DNA of 34,815 nucleotides from Sphingobacteriaceae bacterium (GCA_947458875.1 CANGZD010000017.1:1-34815), one strand, 5' to 3'; positions 1 through 8,253 are shown, counted from the first letter of the stretch. Numbers and translations are program-made. Notes: generated by a model not told the origin, from the sequence alone.

Positions 1-1
1 T

Positions 2-244
2 GATTTACATCCAAAAAACTATAGATTAGTGGTTTTCAAAGACATGTCTAACGACTATGCTTTCTTGACCAAATCATGCATTGAAACTAAAGAAACCACC
101 AAATGGGAAGATGGAAATGAATATCCATTGGTAAAATTGGAGATTTCTCACACTTCGCATCCATTCTTCACCGGTAAGATGAAATTGGTAGATACCGCTG
201 GTCGTATCGACAAATTCAAAAACCGTTACGCAAACAAGAAGTAA
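2..244 (+). CDS. rpmE2: 50S ribosomal protein L31 type B (5' partial)
   Basis: The frame is open from base 2, so the gene enters from outside the window and only a few N-terminal residues are missing. The visible 80 residues read [20 protein letters not shown] and onward, then [12 protein letters not shown] and a basic tail ending NRYANKK. This is the type B (zinc-independent) form of L31: the CxxC zinc ligands of type A are absent. L31 sits in the large ribosomal subunit near the central protuberance and bridges to the small subunit. A strong intrinsic terminator follows the stop codon, so this is the end of its transcription unit. The internal ATG at 29 is not the start, because conserved family residues precede it. 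Confidence 0.95.
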   Translation, partial: DLHPKNYRLVVFKDMSNDYAFLTKSCIETKETTKWEDGNEYPLVKLEISHTSHPFFTGKMKLVDTAGRIDKFKNRYANKK

Positions 245-266
245 TTTATTAACCCAAAATATACCG

Positions 267-297
267 AAGTCCCGGCCTAACAGTCGGGACTTTTTTT
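267..297 (+). terminator. Rho-independent terminator of rpmE2
   Basis: An 8-bp perfect stem (267-274 with 285-292, core GTCCCG/CGGGAC) with a 10-nt loop is followed by a run of seven T. It lies 22 bases after the rpmE2 stop codon. Its T-run overlaps the putative -7 box of the next gene. Confidence 0.88.
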
Positions 298-304
298 ATT
301 TTTG
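297..304 (+). promoter_or_regulatory. Putative -7 promoter box (TATTTTTG) of the GlmU-like gene
   Basis: TATTTTTG fits the Bacteroidota -7 consensus TAnnTTTG exactly and ends only 4 bases before the ATG at 309. I see no TTG at the expected -33 spacing, and the box overlaps the T-run of a terminator, so chance similarity in T-rich sequence is possible. Confidence 0.4.
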
Positions 305-308
305 TTAA

Positions 309-1493
309 ATGCGCATCATTCTTTTTGACGAACCATCTCGAGAGCGTCTGCTTCCCTTGACTTACACGCGGCCTGTTGCCGACTTGCGTATCGGGATTTT
401 AACCATCGCCGAGAAATGGGCTAAACGATTTTCGAATAAGCCGGTATCTTTTAAGACCGTAGATTATTTACAGTCAAAGTTCCCTTTGCATATCGATGAG
501 GATAATTTATTGATCAATGGTTCGGTTTGTCCCGATGAAGCGCTTTGTGAGGCAATGCTAGCCCTGCAATTGGGAGAAGCTTTGGTTCAGGATGAATTCC
601 TCATCGCACTTCGCTTGGATACGGAAGGTGTTCAATCTTTCGAAATTGATTCCAAATCATACACATCAATTACCTACAAGCATGATTTTGTGAAAATCGG
701 CTATCCGGAAGATTTATTTAAGCTCAACGACATCGAACTTCGTAAGGATTTCGAACTACTTACCTCCGGACGTAAATCCGCCTCGATCGACAGTAGCAAC
801 ACCATTTTAGGAGATGATTTCTTCGCAGAAGAGGGTGCAATAGCGTATTGCAGCACTTTTAACACATTGGAAGGCCCCATTTATCTGGCCAAAAATACCC
901 AGGTTTGGGAGGGTAGTCATATTCGTGGCTCTTTTGCCTTGTGCGAACATTCGCAGGTTAAAATGGGATCCAAAATTTATGGAGCTACCACCATTGGTCC
1001 TCATTGCCGGGTGGGTGGTGAAGTAAACAATTCGATTTTACAGGCTTATTCTTCTAAAGGTCACGAAGGTTTTTTGGGAAATTCGGTATTGGGAGAATGG
1101 TGTAATATTGGTGCCGATACGAATAATTCCAATATGAAAAATAATTACGCCGAAGTCCGTTTGTGGGATTATAAGAAACAAAGTTTTAGAAAAACTGGAT
1201 TGCAATTTTGCGGACTCATCATGGCCGATCATGCCAAATGTGGCATCAATACTATGTTCAATACCGGAACGGTGGTGGGCGTAAGTGCCAATGTTTTTGG
1301 AGCGGGCTATCCACGCAATTATGTTCCCGACTTTGCCTGGGGCGGAGCTCAGGGTTTTGAAGTGTATGCTTTAAATAAAGTCTTTGAAACCGCCGAGTTG
1401 GTTTATAGACGCCGGAATAGAGAATTTGATCAAAAAGAGAAGGATATTTTGAGCAAAGTATTTGAATTAACAGAACAGTATCGGAGATTTTAA
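309..1493 (+). CDS. GlmU-like sugar nucleotidyltransferase/acetyltransferase (Bacteroidota type)
   Basis: A 394-residue protein of the Bacteroidota 'GlmU family' (alternative GlmU type, TIGR03991-like). It opens MRIILFDEPSRERLLPLTYT with RPVADLRIG next, the hallmark of this family, and lacks the glycine-rich LxAGxGxRM loop of classical GlmU. The second half (about residues 170-350) has the repetitive hydrophobic hexapeptide pattern of a left-handed beta-helix, as in acyltransferases. The expected role is UDP-N-acetylglucosamine synthesis from glucosamine-1-phosphate for cell-wall precursors. This is inferred from the family and substrate specificity cannot be read from sequence. It leads an operon with tpiA, prmA and mpl; the stop is 18 nt before tpiA. 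Confidence 0.8.
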   Translation: MRIILFDEPSRERLLPLTYTRPVADLRIGILTIAEKWAKRFSNKPVSFKTVDYLQSKFPLHIDEDNLLINGSVCPDEALCEAMLALQLGEALVQDEFLIALRLDTEGVQSFEIDSKSYTSITYKHDFVKIGYPEDLFKLNDIELRKDFELLTSGRKSASIDSSNTILGDDFFAEEGAIAYCSTFNTLEGPIYLAKNTQVWEGSHIRGSFALCEHSQVKMGSKIYGATTIGPHCRVGGEVNNSILQAYSSKGHEGFLGNSVLGEWCNIGADTNNSNMKNNYAEVRLWDYKKQSFRKTGLQFCGLIMADHAKCGINTMFNTGTVVGVSANVFGAGYPRNYVPDFAWGGAQGFEVYALNKVFETAELVYRRRNREFDQKEKDILSKVFELTEQYRRF

Positions 1494-1511
1494 ACCTCCA
1501 TTTATAGAAAT

Positions 1512-2282
1512 ATGAGAAAGAAGATTGTTGCAGGAAATTGGAAAATGAATCAGGATTATACTTCTGGTACCGCCTTATTTTCAGAAATTTTGACCATGGT
1601 TGATGATGAAGTGCTTGGAAATCAAGAAGTTATTGTTTGTCCGCCATTTATACATTTAAGTACACTCAATCAATTGGCTAAAAATAGTTCAAAGGTGTTT
1701 ATTGGTGCTCAAAATTGCCATCAGGCAGATACAGGGGCATTTACAGGTGAGGTTTCGGCTGCCATGATTCAGTCTGTTGGCGCTAAGTACGTCCTTATAG
1801 GTCATTCGGAGCGCCGTCAGTACTTTGGAGAAAGTGATGAATTATTAGCAGAAAAAGTAAAATCTGCTCTCAAAAATGGACTCAGCCCAATTTTTTGCAT
1901 TGGTGAGACCATTCAAGAACGTGAGTCGGGGAATTTTTTAGCCACCATCGCACAACAATTAAACAAAGGAGTGTTTCATTTGGCTGCTGCAGAACTCAAA
2001 CAGGTAATACTGGCCTATGAACCCGTTTGGGCCATTGGTACCGGTCTCACTGCATCGCCCGAACAGGCGCAAGAAGTGCATGCATTCATCAGAAAAACCA
2101 TTGCTGATGCATATGGTGCTGCACAGGCAGAGGAGATCAGTATTTTGTACGGAGGTAGCTGCAATCCTAAAAATGCCGCTGAATTATTTGCTCAGGCAGA
2201 TATTGACGGTGGATTAATTGGTGGGGCTTCGCTAAAATCACGTGATTTTGTAGATATCGTGAAAACCTTTAATAGTCGATGA
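1512..2282 (+). CDS. tpiA: Triosephosphate isomerase
   Basis: A 256-residue TIM-barrel enzyme of normal length that interconverts dihydroxyacetone phosphate and glyceraldehyde-3-phosphate in glycolysis and gluconeogenesis, in the cytosol. The catalytic set is complete: Asn9 and Lys11 in the AGNWKMN motif, the electrophile His98 in IGHSERR, the catalytic base Glu170 in AYEPVWAIGTG, which also begins the flexible loop 6, and the phosphate-binding YGGS at 213-216. The stop overlaps the prmA start by 4 nt (ATGA at 2279-2282), so the two are probably translationally coupled. Confidence 0.97.
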   Translation: MRKKIVAGNWKMNQDYTSGTALFSEILTMVDDEVLGNQEVIVCPPFIHLSTLNQLAKNSSKVFIGAQNCHQADTGAFTGEVSAAMIQSVGAKYVLIGHSERRQYFGESDELLAEKVKSALKNGLSPIFCIGETIQERESGNFLATIAQQLNKGVFHLAAAELKQVILAYEPVWAIGTGLTASPEQAQEVHAFIRKTIADAYGAAQAEEISILYGGSCNPKNAAELFAQADIDGGLIGGASLKSRDFVDIVKTFNSR

Positions 2283-3118
2283 GCCATTGCAAAATTGTTT
2301 TTACCCAAGTTAAAGGGGAAAATTTTCATCAGGATCTCTTAATCTCCGAATTGGCCGATCTGGGTTTTGATACTTTTGAAGACACAGATGCTGGCTTTGA
2401 CGCCTATGTTCCTTCCAATTTATATAATGAAGACTTATTGGAGGATGTGCTTAAAGCGAATCTAACAGTATCTGAGTTCACTTTTCAAAAAACAGAGATA
2501 CAAACCCAAAACTGGAATGCTGTTTGGGAAAGTAATTTTGAACCTATCATCATTGCAGATCAAATTTATGTGCGAGCCACTTTTCATCCCGCTCGTCAGG
2601 AATTTCCATATGAGATTGTGATCGATCCGAAAATGGCATTCGGTACCGGACACCATCAAACTACCTCGCTCATCATGGCAATGATGTTGGAGGAAGATTT
2701 TGAGGATAAAAAAGTATTGGATATGGGCTGTGGAACGGGCATTTTAGCCATTTTGGCCGAGAAATTGGGTGCCGAGAAATTAGATGCGATTGACTATGAT
2801 CATTTATGCTTTGAAAGCACCATCGAAAACACAACACTGAATGATTGCAGCTGTATCCAGGCTTACTGCGGATCAAAAGAAGCGATCCCTAACATATCAT
2901 ATGATATCATTTTGGCTAATATCAACCGAAATATTTTACTCGATCAGTTGGATCGCTATTCGGAGGTACTCCTCCCGGGAGGCAAACTGTATCTGAGTGG
3001 GTTCTATGAGCAACCAGATCTGGAGATTTTGAAAGAAAAGGCATCTTCACTTGATTTGGTTTATCAAGAACACCGGGTAAATAAGGACTGGACGGCCGCC
3101 AAATTCATCAAAAAATAA
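2279..3118 (+). CDS. prmA: Ribosomal protein L11 methyltransferase
   Basis: A 279-residue class I SAM-dependent methyltransferase. PrmA trimethylates lysines and the N-terminus of ribosomal protein L11. The family-typical segment MAFGTGHHQTTSLI (about residues 119-132) precedes SAM-binding motif I VLDMGCGTG (146-154). The later ANINRNILL corresponds to the NPPY-like catalytic motif, which reads ANI in PrmA. The N-terminal 100 residues form the L11-recognition domain by family analogy. It overlaps tpiA by ATGA and ends one base before the mpl ATG. Confidence 0.93.
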   Translation: MSHCKIVFTQVKGENFHQDLLISELADLGFDTFEDTDAGFDAYVPSNLYNEDLLEDVLKANLTVSEFTFQKTEIQTQNWNAVWESNFEPIIIADQIYVRATFHPARQEFPYEIVIDPKMAFGTGHHQTTSLIMAMMLEEDFEDKKVLDMGCGTGILAILAEKLGAEKLDAIDYDHLCFESTIENTTLNDCSCIQAYCGSKEAIPNISYDIILANINRNILLDQLDRYSEVLLPGGKLYLSGFYEQPDLEILKEKASSLDLVYQEHRVNKDWTAAKFIKK

Positions 3119-3119
3119 T

Positions 3120-4481
3120 ATGAAAGTACATTTTATTGCCATAGGTGGAAGTGCGATGCATAACCTGGCTATTGCACTGGCTAAGAAAGGCTATGAGGTT
3201 ACAGGTTCTGACGATGTGATCAATGAGCCCTCAAAATCGCGTTTGGCCCGGTTTAATATACTCCCGGAAGAGACCGGCTGGTTTCCTGAGAAAGTCACTT
3301 CAAATTTGGATGCGGTGATATTGGGCATGCATGCCCGGGTTGATAACCCTGAGTTATTAAAAGCCCAGGAATTAGGACTTCGAATTTACTCTTACCCGGA
3401 GTACGTCTACGAACAATCTAAGCATAAAACCCGTGTGGTCATCGGAGGTAGTCATGGTAAAACCACCATTACCTCCATGATTTTGCATGTTTTGCAATTT
3501 GCCGGCAAAGATTTTGATTATTTGGTAGGTGCCCAGCTCGAAGGTTTCGATACCATGGTGAAAATTACCGAAGAGGCACCCATCATTGTGATTGAAGGCG
3601 ATGAATACCTGGCATCGCCAATTGACAGAAGACCTAAATTTCATTTGTATCAAGGCCATATCGGTGTGATCAGCGGTATTGCTTGGGATCACATCAACGT
3701 ATTTCCAACCTGGGAATCGTATATCCAGCAATTCGATTTATTTATAGACACCCTACAGTCGGGAGGTTGTTTAATTTACTGTGCATTAGATGAAGAGCTG
3801 AACAAATTGGTTAGCAATAAGCAAACGGATATTGAAAAGGTTCCTTACCAAATTCCTGCCTACGAAATTGAACATGGTGTAACTTATTTACACGGACCTG
3901 AGGGGAAAGTTGCCTTGCAGGTTTTTGGGGAGCACAACCTCCAAAATTTAACTGCTGCAAAAAAAGTTTGTGAAAAACTGGGCATTACCAATGAGGTTTT
4001 TTATGAGGCTATTGCCAGTTTCAAAGGAGCTGCTCGACGTTTGGAACTGTTAGGAATGACCGAAAATGCGACTGTTTACAAGGATTTCGCCCATTCGCCC
4101 TCCAAGCTAAAGGCAACAATACATGCGGTTAAACAGCAATTTCCGGAAAGAGATTTAATTGCCGCGATAGAATTACATACTTTTAGTAGTTTGAACGCCG
4201 AATTTCTCAAAGAGTATGCCGGCACCATGGACGAAGCAGACCAACCGATTGTGATTATCGATCAAAATACTTTTAGGCAAAAACAAATGCAGCCCTTTGA
4301 AGAAATTGTCGTGAAAAAGTCATTTAATAACGACAGATTAAAATTTTTTGATAATTTTGAAAAATTCGAAACATATTTGGGCTCAATTCCTTTTAATAAC
4401 AAAACCTTTTTACTCATGAGTTCGGGTAATTTTGGCGGAATTGATTTAGGGGAACTAAAAAAAAAATTATTAAAAATATAA
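3120..4481 (+). CDS. mpl: UDP-N-acetylmuramate:L-alanyl-gamma-D-glutamyl-meso-diaminopimelate ligase
   Basis: A 453-residue Mur-ligase family protein. Mpl attaches recovered murein tripeptide to UDP-MurNAc, returning cell-wall peptide to the synthesis pathway. The start MKVHFIAIGGSAM carries the N-terminal dinucleotide-like fold. The ATP-binding P-loop is GSHGKTT at 110-116, followed by the central-domain EGDEYLAS segment. MurC also begins similarly, but the GSAMHNLA start, the GDEYLASPIDRRPKF-type segment and the length favour Mpl. It is the last gene of the operon, one base after prmA, and links that operon to envelope metabolism along with the GlmU-like gene. Confidence 0.9.
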   Translation: MKVHFIAIGGSAMHNLAIALAKKGYEVTGSDDVINEPSKSRLARFNILPEETGWFPEKVTSNLDAVILGMHARVDNPELLKAQELGLRIYSYPEYVYEQSKHKTRVVIGGSHGKTTITSMILHVLQFAGKDFDYLVGAQLEGFDTMVKITEEAPIIVIEGDEYLASPIDRRPKFHLYQGHIGVISGIAWDHINVFPTWESYIQQFDLFIDTLQSGGCLIYCALDEELNKLVSNKQTDIEKVPYQIPAYEIEHGVTYLHGPEGKVALQVFGEHNLQNLTAAKKVCEKLGITNEVFYEAIASFKGAARRLELLGMTENATVYKDFAHSPSKLKATIHAVKQQFPERDLIAAIELHTFSSLNAEFLKEYAGTMDEADQPIVIIDQNTFRQKQMQPFEEIVVKKSFNNDRLKFFDNFEKFETYLGSIPFNNKTFLLMSSGNFGGIDLGELKKKLLKI

Positions 4482-4522
4482 ACTTTTAATTAATTTTATC
4501 ACACACCAAACATTCCAATTAA

Positions 4523-4864
4523 ATGAAAACATTAGGCAAAAAAATCAGATTGTTGAGACATCAACGTTCATGGAGCCAGGAAGATGTTGCTAAACAATTA
4601 GACATCTCAATTCCTGCCTTTTCTAAAATTGAAACCGGTATTACGGATGTGAATTTATCGCGTTTAGAGCAAATCGCAACTTTATTTGGGATGAGCATTG
4701 TTCAATTATTGACTTTTAATGATACTGAAGAACAAGAAAAATATAATAATGAGGTGGAGGTGCTTAGTAAAAAATTACAGGAGCGAGAAGCTGATGTAAT
4801 TGACTTGCAGAAAAAAGTAATCGACCTTTATGAGGAGTTACGCCGTGCTAAAGTAATGGCCTAA
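4523..4864 (+). CDS. XRE-family transcriptional regulator with C-terminal coiled coil
   Basis: A 113-residue protein. Residues about 5-65 form a Cro/C1-type helix-turn-helix (LGKKIRLLRHQRSWSQEDVA, then ISIPAFSKIETGITDVNLSRL). Residues about 72-110 are charged and heptad-like (repeated E, K and L), suggesting a dimerising coiled coil. No ligand-binding domain is seen. It begins 41 nt after mpl and ends at a strong bidirectional terminator. It may share the mpl operon transcript or use its own promoter; a TAATTTTA at 4491-4498 is an imperfect -7 candidate. Its targets cannot be inferred. Confidence 0.82.
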   Translation: MKTLGKKIRLLRHQRSWSQEDVAKQLDISIPAFSKIETGITDVNLSRLEQIATLFGMSIVQLLTFNDTEEQEKYNNEVEVLSKKLQEREADVIDLQKKVIDLYEELRRAKVMA

Positions 4865-4878
4865 TTATTGGATGTTAT

Positions 4879-4910
4879 AAAAAAGCCTCTGCATTGCAGG
4901 GGCTTTTTTT
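4879..4910. terminator. Bidirectional terminator between convergent genes
   Basis: A 14-bp stem (4879-4892 with 4896-4909) with a 3-nt loop and one G-T wobble. It is flanked by six A on the left and seven T on the right, so it works in both directions. It serves the XRE gene (forward) and the GNAT-like gene (reverse). Confidence 0.9.
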
Positions 4911-4925
4911 ATGCATTTTGGATCT

Positions 4926-6044
4926 TTAAAATGTCTTCCGCATGGTTAAATGCCGCTTTCCAAATTTTGCTCCTGTAGCCTGATGAATGGCAAGCATCTT
5001 ATCGTTGAAATCTCCAACCCACGAAAGCTCAAGTTCTTTATACCTCTTTTGAGGCATCACATATCTCTTCAATTGAATAAATAAAGCAGACTCTAAGCCG
5101 TGTTTCTGAAAACCGATTTTAGTACCCATCACCACTGCACGCAGTCGAGATACACCCCTCCATCGCTTATAGATAAATTGTAGTTTCTGCCACCAACCCA
5201 ATTTTCCTTTAAAAGATTTGATTAACTGATTAGCATCGGGTAAGATAACTACGAATGAGGCAGGTTCGTTGTTAACATAAGCAAACCAAATCAGTTTTTC
5301 ATCCATGATTGCTTTCATTTTTTGAAAGCTTTCCATCACCACCTGCTTTTCTAAAGGAACAAAATTTTCAAAATTTTGCCAGGCATCATTATAGATCTCA
5401 ATAAAATCTAAGGCGTATTTTTCTATCTGACTCGATTTTAAATATTCGAATCGGTATCCCGGTTTAGCACTTACCCATTCCGCGATTTTAGTAAATCGTT
5501 CAGGAAAAGGAAGGTGCAAATCCAAATGATTGGTTATTTGTTCGTATTGCGTGGTAAAACCGTAGTTTTTAAATAACTGATGGTAATAAGGTTTATGGTA
5601 ATTCATGCCATAGGAGGGAGGCGTAAATCCATCTACTAATAAACCCCAAAAGGTATCGTTTTCGCCAAAGTTAATGGGGCCCTCCATAGCTTTCATGCCT
5701 TGTTCGCTCAACCAGTTTTTGGCAGTATCAAAAAGAAGTTCGGCTGCATGCTCATCATTTATACATTCGAAAAAGCCCATTCCGCCCGTTGGTATTTCGT
5801 GTTGATGCGCTTTTTTATCGTTTATGAAAGTAGCTACTCTCCCCATTAATTTGCCATCATCAGATTTTAAAATCCAACGGGTACAAACACCATGCTGATG
5901 AAAACTGTTCAGTTTTGGATTGAAAACAGCTGCTACCTCCTGATCTAAAGGGCAAATCCAGTTTTCATCATCCTGATAAATTATCCTGGCAACTTCCAGG
6001 AAATCAGCCTGGTCTTTTGGGGTGTTAACCTCTACAATATTCAT
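4926..6044 (-). CDS. GNAT-like N-acetyltransferase family protein (YghO-like)
   Basis: A 372-residue protein when started at the ATG at 6042-6044 (MNIVEVNTPKDQADFLEVAR). An upstream in-frame start at 6068 would lie within the T-run of the preceding gene's terminator, so it is rejected. It belongs to a family common in Bacteroidota, often annotated as GNAT acetyltransferase or hypothetical. Typical features are the N-terminal ENWICPLDQEV segment, the central MEGPINFGENDTFWGLL segment and the closing ELSWVGDFNDKML with GAKFGKRH. These resemble a duplicated GNAT fold whose C-terminal half keeps the cofactor-binding architecture. The substrate is unknown. It appears to be transcribed alone. Confidence 0.7.
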   Translation of the reverse strand: MNIVEVNTPKDQADFLEVARIIYQDDENWICPLDQEVAAVFNPKLNSFHQHGVCTRWILKSDDGKLMGRVATFINDKKAHQHEIPTGGMGFFECINDEHAAELLFDTAKNWLSEQGMKAMEGPINFGENDTFWGLLVDGFTPPSYGMNYHKPYYHQLFKNYGFTTQYEQITNHLDLHLPFPERFTKIAEWVSAKPGYRFEYLKSSQIEKYALDFIEIYNDAWQNFENFVPLEKQVVMESFQKMKAIMDEKLIWFAYVNNEPASFVVILPDANQLIKSFKGKLGWWQKLQFIYKRWRGVSRLRAVVMGTKIGFQKHGLESALFIQLKRYVMPQKRYKELELSWVGDFNDKMLAIHQATGAKFGKRHLTMRKTF

Positions 6045-6054
6045 TGAGATAAGT

Positions 6055-6088
6055 ATACAAAAAAGCATCCGATTACATTCGGATGCTT
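6055..6088 (-). terminator. Rho-independent terminator of the 63-residue acidic-tail protein
   Basis: A 10-bp perfect stem (6063-6072 with 6079-6088, core GCATCCGA) with a 6-nt loop. Read on the minus strand it ends in a T-rich tract (6055-6062). It lies 22 bases after that gene's stop and just before the next reverse gene, separating the two units. Confidence 0.87.
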
Positions 6089-6110
6089 GAATAATTTTTA
6101 TGAATCAAAT

Positions 6111-6302
6111 TTAAAAATCGTCGTCCTCGTCAAATGAATCCAGATCATCCAACTCCACATCGTTAATGGGTAAATCAAAATCATCCTCATCTTCATCCGC
6201 AATTAAACCAGGATTAGATTGGGGCTTCGGTTTGCTCAAAGCAGATTTCTTCTCGGCTGGAGCAGCGCTTTTCTTAGTAATATTCTTTTTGGGCGTTTTC
6301 AT
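6111..6302 (-). CDS. Small charge-segregated protein, function unknown
   Basis: A 63-residue protein from the ATG at 6300-6302; a TTG two codons upstream is a less likely start. The first 32 residues hold nine lysines and one acidic residue (MKTPKKNITKK, then KPKPQSNPG). The last 31 hold 17 Asp/Glu and no lysine or arginine (DEDEDDFDLP through FDEDDDF). Both halves look disordered. No signal peptide or membrane segment is visible. I do not recognise a named family. The good terminator immediately after it and intergenic sequence before it support a real, separately transcribed gene rather than a chance frame. The layout resembles small acidic-tail proteins that bind basic nucleic-acid-binding partners, but that is only an analogy. 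Confidence 0.65.
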   Translation of the reverse strand: MKTPKKNITKKSAAPAEKKSALSKPKPQSNPGLIADEDEDDFDLPINDVELDDLDSFDEDDDF

Positions 6303-6380
6303 CAGCAATCAGAAAAAGTTCACATCCTAAAATTAATAAGATTTTATAATTCAAAATGCAGAAAATAAAATTTTATGGTA

Positions 6381-6944
6381 TCAAATTTCTGCTTGTTCCC
6401 CAATTTCATTTTCTGAGCTCATGATGTCTTTGAGCTGGGGCAGATCGACCAAATTTTTTAGACCAAAATAATCCATAAATAGCGTGCTGGTTTGGTAAAG
6501 CAGGGGTTTCCCTACGGTTTCTGCCTTACCGGCAATATCTATCAATTCTTTTTCCAGCAATTTTTGAATGGTATAATCGCAGTTTACCCCTCTAATTTGC
6601 TCAATTTCCAGTTTGGTAATAGGTTGCCTGTAGGCGATAATGGCGAGGGTTTCAACCGCAGCCTGGCTTAATTTTTTCTTAGCACGGTGAATTTGAAGCT
6701 GATGAACAGTTGTATGGTATTCTTTTTTGGTCAAGAAAACATAACCGCCTGCTAACTCTGTTAAGCTGATAGCCAGTGTTGTTGCAGCATATTTTTCTTT
6801 GATCTGATTCAGCGCATCTTGAACCTGATCTACGCTCAGACTTACTTCTAAAGCGGCCTCAGTCACACTTTTAATCTCATCCAGACTGATACTTTGCTCA
6901 GCAGAAAAGATCAATGCTTCAATATGATGAACTAAATTTTCCAT
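6381..6944 (-). CDS. scpB: Segregation and condensation protein B
   Basis: A 187-residue ScpB, the winged-helix (kite) subunit that binds ScpA in the SMC-ScpAB condensin complex acting on chromosome organisation. The first winged-helix domain starts at HIEALIFSAEQSISLDEI. The second carries the family signature ETLAIIAYRQPITKLEIEQI and RGVNCDYTIQKLLEKELI, followed by GRP/GKPLLYQTS. Length is normal. smc itself lies about 18 kb away in the window, and scpA is not seen. A promoter-like pair lies directly upstream, giving a very short leader. Confidence 0.93.
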   Translation of the reverse strand: MENLVHHIEALIFSAEQSISLDEIKSVTEAALEVSLSVDQVQDALNQIKEKYAATTLAISLTELAGGYVFLTKKEYHTTVHQLQIHRAKKKLSQAAVETLAIIAYRQPITKLEIEQIRGVNCDYTIQKLLEKELIDIAGKAETVGKPLLYQTSTLFMDYFGLKNLVDLPQLKDIMSSENEIGEQAEI

Positions 6945-6952
6945 TCGGCAAG

Positions 6953-6983
6953 CAAATTAAGTAATTAATGAAAGCCTGTCAAA
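6953..6983 (-). promoter_or_regulatory. Putative promoter of scpB
   Basis: On the minus strand TTTG (6983-6980) is followed after 20 nt by TAATTTG (6959-6953), a one-base-shorter variant of TAnnTTTG. The box ends 8 nt before the start codon, implying an almost leaderless transcript. Confidence 0.5.
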
Positions 6984-6992
6984 TGGGCTGGT

Positions 6993-8117
6993 TTAGTAAT
7001 TGATTACCTGTTCCTCAATTTGCTCAGGTAAATCGCGGAATTCATATTGTTGAGTACGCAATTGCGGTTCAAAACCGGCTTGTCTGATGGCCTCTTGTAT
7101 GCCTTTGGAGGTGAATCGGTGTGGAGCACCTGCTGCCGAAACCACATTTTCTTCAATCATGATGGAACCAAAGTCGTTGGCACCTGCATGCAGACAGATT
7201 TGAGCCACTTCTTTGCCCACCGTTAACCAGGAAGCCTGGATATTTTTGATATTGGGCAGCATGATGCGGCTAAGTGCGATCATTCGAATGTATTCATCAC
7301 CCGTAACCTGATTGCTGATGCCCCTTATTTTTTTCAAAAGCGTTCCGTCATCTTGAAAAGGCCAAGGAATAAAAGCAATGAAACCTTTCGCATCTGCCGG
7401 TTTTTCTGATTGAACCTGTCTGAGCCAAACCAAGTGTTCGAAACGCTCCTCCAAGGTCTCCACATGGCCAAACATCATGGTTGCAGAAGTGGTTAAATTC
7501 AATTGATGGGCAGCCCGCATCACATCAAGCCATTCTTGCCCACCACATTTACCTTTAGAGATGAGCCGCCTAACGCGATCGTTCAATATTTCTGCACCAG
7601 CACCTGGTAAGGAATCCAAACCGGCTTCCATTAGTGCGCTGAGCACTTCGCTGTGGCTCATACTTTCGAGTTTAGCAATGTGTGCAATTTCGGGTGGCCC
7701 CAAAGAATGTAACTTGAGTTGTGGATACAATTTTTTAAGCTCCCTGAACAGGTCTACGTAAAATTGAAGTCCCAGATCCGGGTGGTGTCCGCCTTGAAGC
7801 AACAGTTGGTCGCCACCATAGCGAATCGTTTCCTCTATCTTGATCTTATAAGTCTCAATGTCGGTTATATAGCTTTCCTCATGCCCCGGTCTGCGGAAAA
7901 AATTACAAAATTTACAGTTGGCAATACAAACATTGGTGGTATTTACATTGCGGTCGATGATCCAGGTGACCTTGTTGTGTGGTACTTGTTTTTTTCGCAG
8001 CTCATTTGCTACAAACATTAATTCGGTGGTTGGAGCTTCTTTAAAAAGAAACAATCCTTCCTCGGCCGAAAGAAAGTCAAAATTTAATGCCCGTTTTAGG
8101 AGTTCAGAGCTGTTCAT
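6993..8117 (-). CDS. mqnC: Cyclic dehypoxanthinyl futalosine synthase (radical SAM)
   Basis: A 374-residue protein when started at the ATG at 8115-8117 (MNSSELLKRALNFDFLSAEE). The longer frame back to 8156 would run through the promoter and is rejected. The radical-SAM cluster motif CxxxCxxC is at Cys64, Cys68 and Cys71 (NVCIANCKFC). The following FFRRPGHEESY, GGHHPDLGLQFY and SATMMFGHVET segments are typical of MqnC. The enzyme converts dehypoxanthine futalosine to its cyclic form in the futalosine route to menaquinone. No other mqn gene lies nearby. It is a single-gene unit, or is followed by scpB after 48 nt. Confidence 0.92.
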   Translation of the reverse strand: MNSSELLKRALNFDFLSAEEGLFLFKEAPTTELMFVANELRKKQVPHNKVTWIIDRNVNTTNVCIANCKFCNFFRRPGHEESYITDIETYKIKIEETIRYGGDQLLLQGGHHPDLGLQFYVDLFRELKKLYPQLKLHSLGPPEIAHIAKLESMSHSEVLSALMEAGLDSLPGAGAEILNDRVRRLISKGKCGGQEWLDVMRAAHQLNLTTSATMMFGHVETLEERFEHLVWLRQVQSEKPADAKGFIAFIPWPFQDDGTLLKKIRGISNQVTGDEYIRMIALSRIMLPNIKNIQASWLTVGKEVAQICLHAGANDFGSIMIEENVVSAAGAPHRFTSKGIQEAIRQAGFEPQLRTQQYEFRDLPEQIEEQVINY

Positions 8118-8124
8118 GTGCTTA

Positions 8125-8153
8125 CAAAGATAAGCAAAGCCTTTAGGCATCAA
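8125..8153 (-). promoter_or_regulatory. Putative promoter of mqnC
   Basis: On the minus strand TTG (8153-8151) is separated by 18 nt from TATCTTTG (8132-8125), an exact TAnnTTTG box. A second TTG at 8156-8154 would give 21 nt. The box ends 7 nt before the chosen ATG, which decides the start and suggests a leader of a few bases at most. Confidence 0.68.
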
Positions 8154-8207
8154 CAAGCATCATCATCATTCTTGTCTAATATTTTAGGCTTGATTTTTGG
8201 ACAGCCC

Positions 8208-8236
8208 TTTGAGCAGTCTTTAAATGATTAAATTAG
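8208..8236 (+). promoter_or_regulatory. Putative promoter of the M16 peptidase pair
   Basis: TTTG (8208-8211) and TAAATTAG (8229-8236) are spaced by 17 nt. The -7 box departs from TAnnTTTG at one base. It covers the upstream ATG at 8224, so translation most likely begins at 8254. Confidence 0.5.
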
Positions 8237-8253
8237 CAACTCACAAAAAAAAT

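Noticed and set aside
6045-6068. Eight-codon N-terminal extension of the GNAT-like protein
   Set aside because: It lies in the T-run of the preceding gene's terminator, and MNIVEVNTPKD is a typical family start.
8118-8156. Upstream start for mqnC
   Set aside because: The extension runs through an exact -7 box and adds residues not typical of MqnC.
8158-8169. CAT trinucleotide run near the mqnC promoter
   Set aside because: Four units only, too short to treat as a phase-variable repeat.
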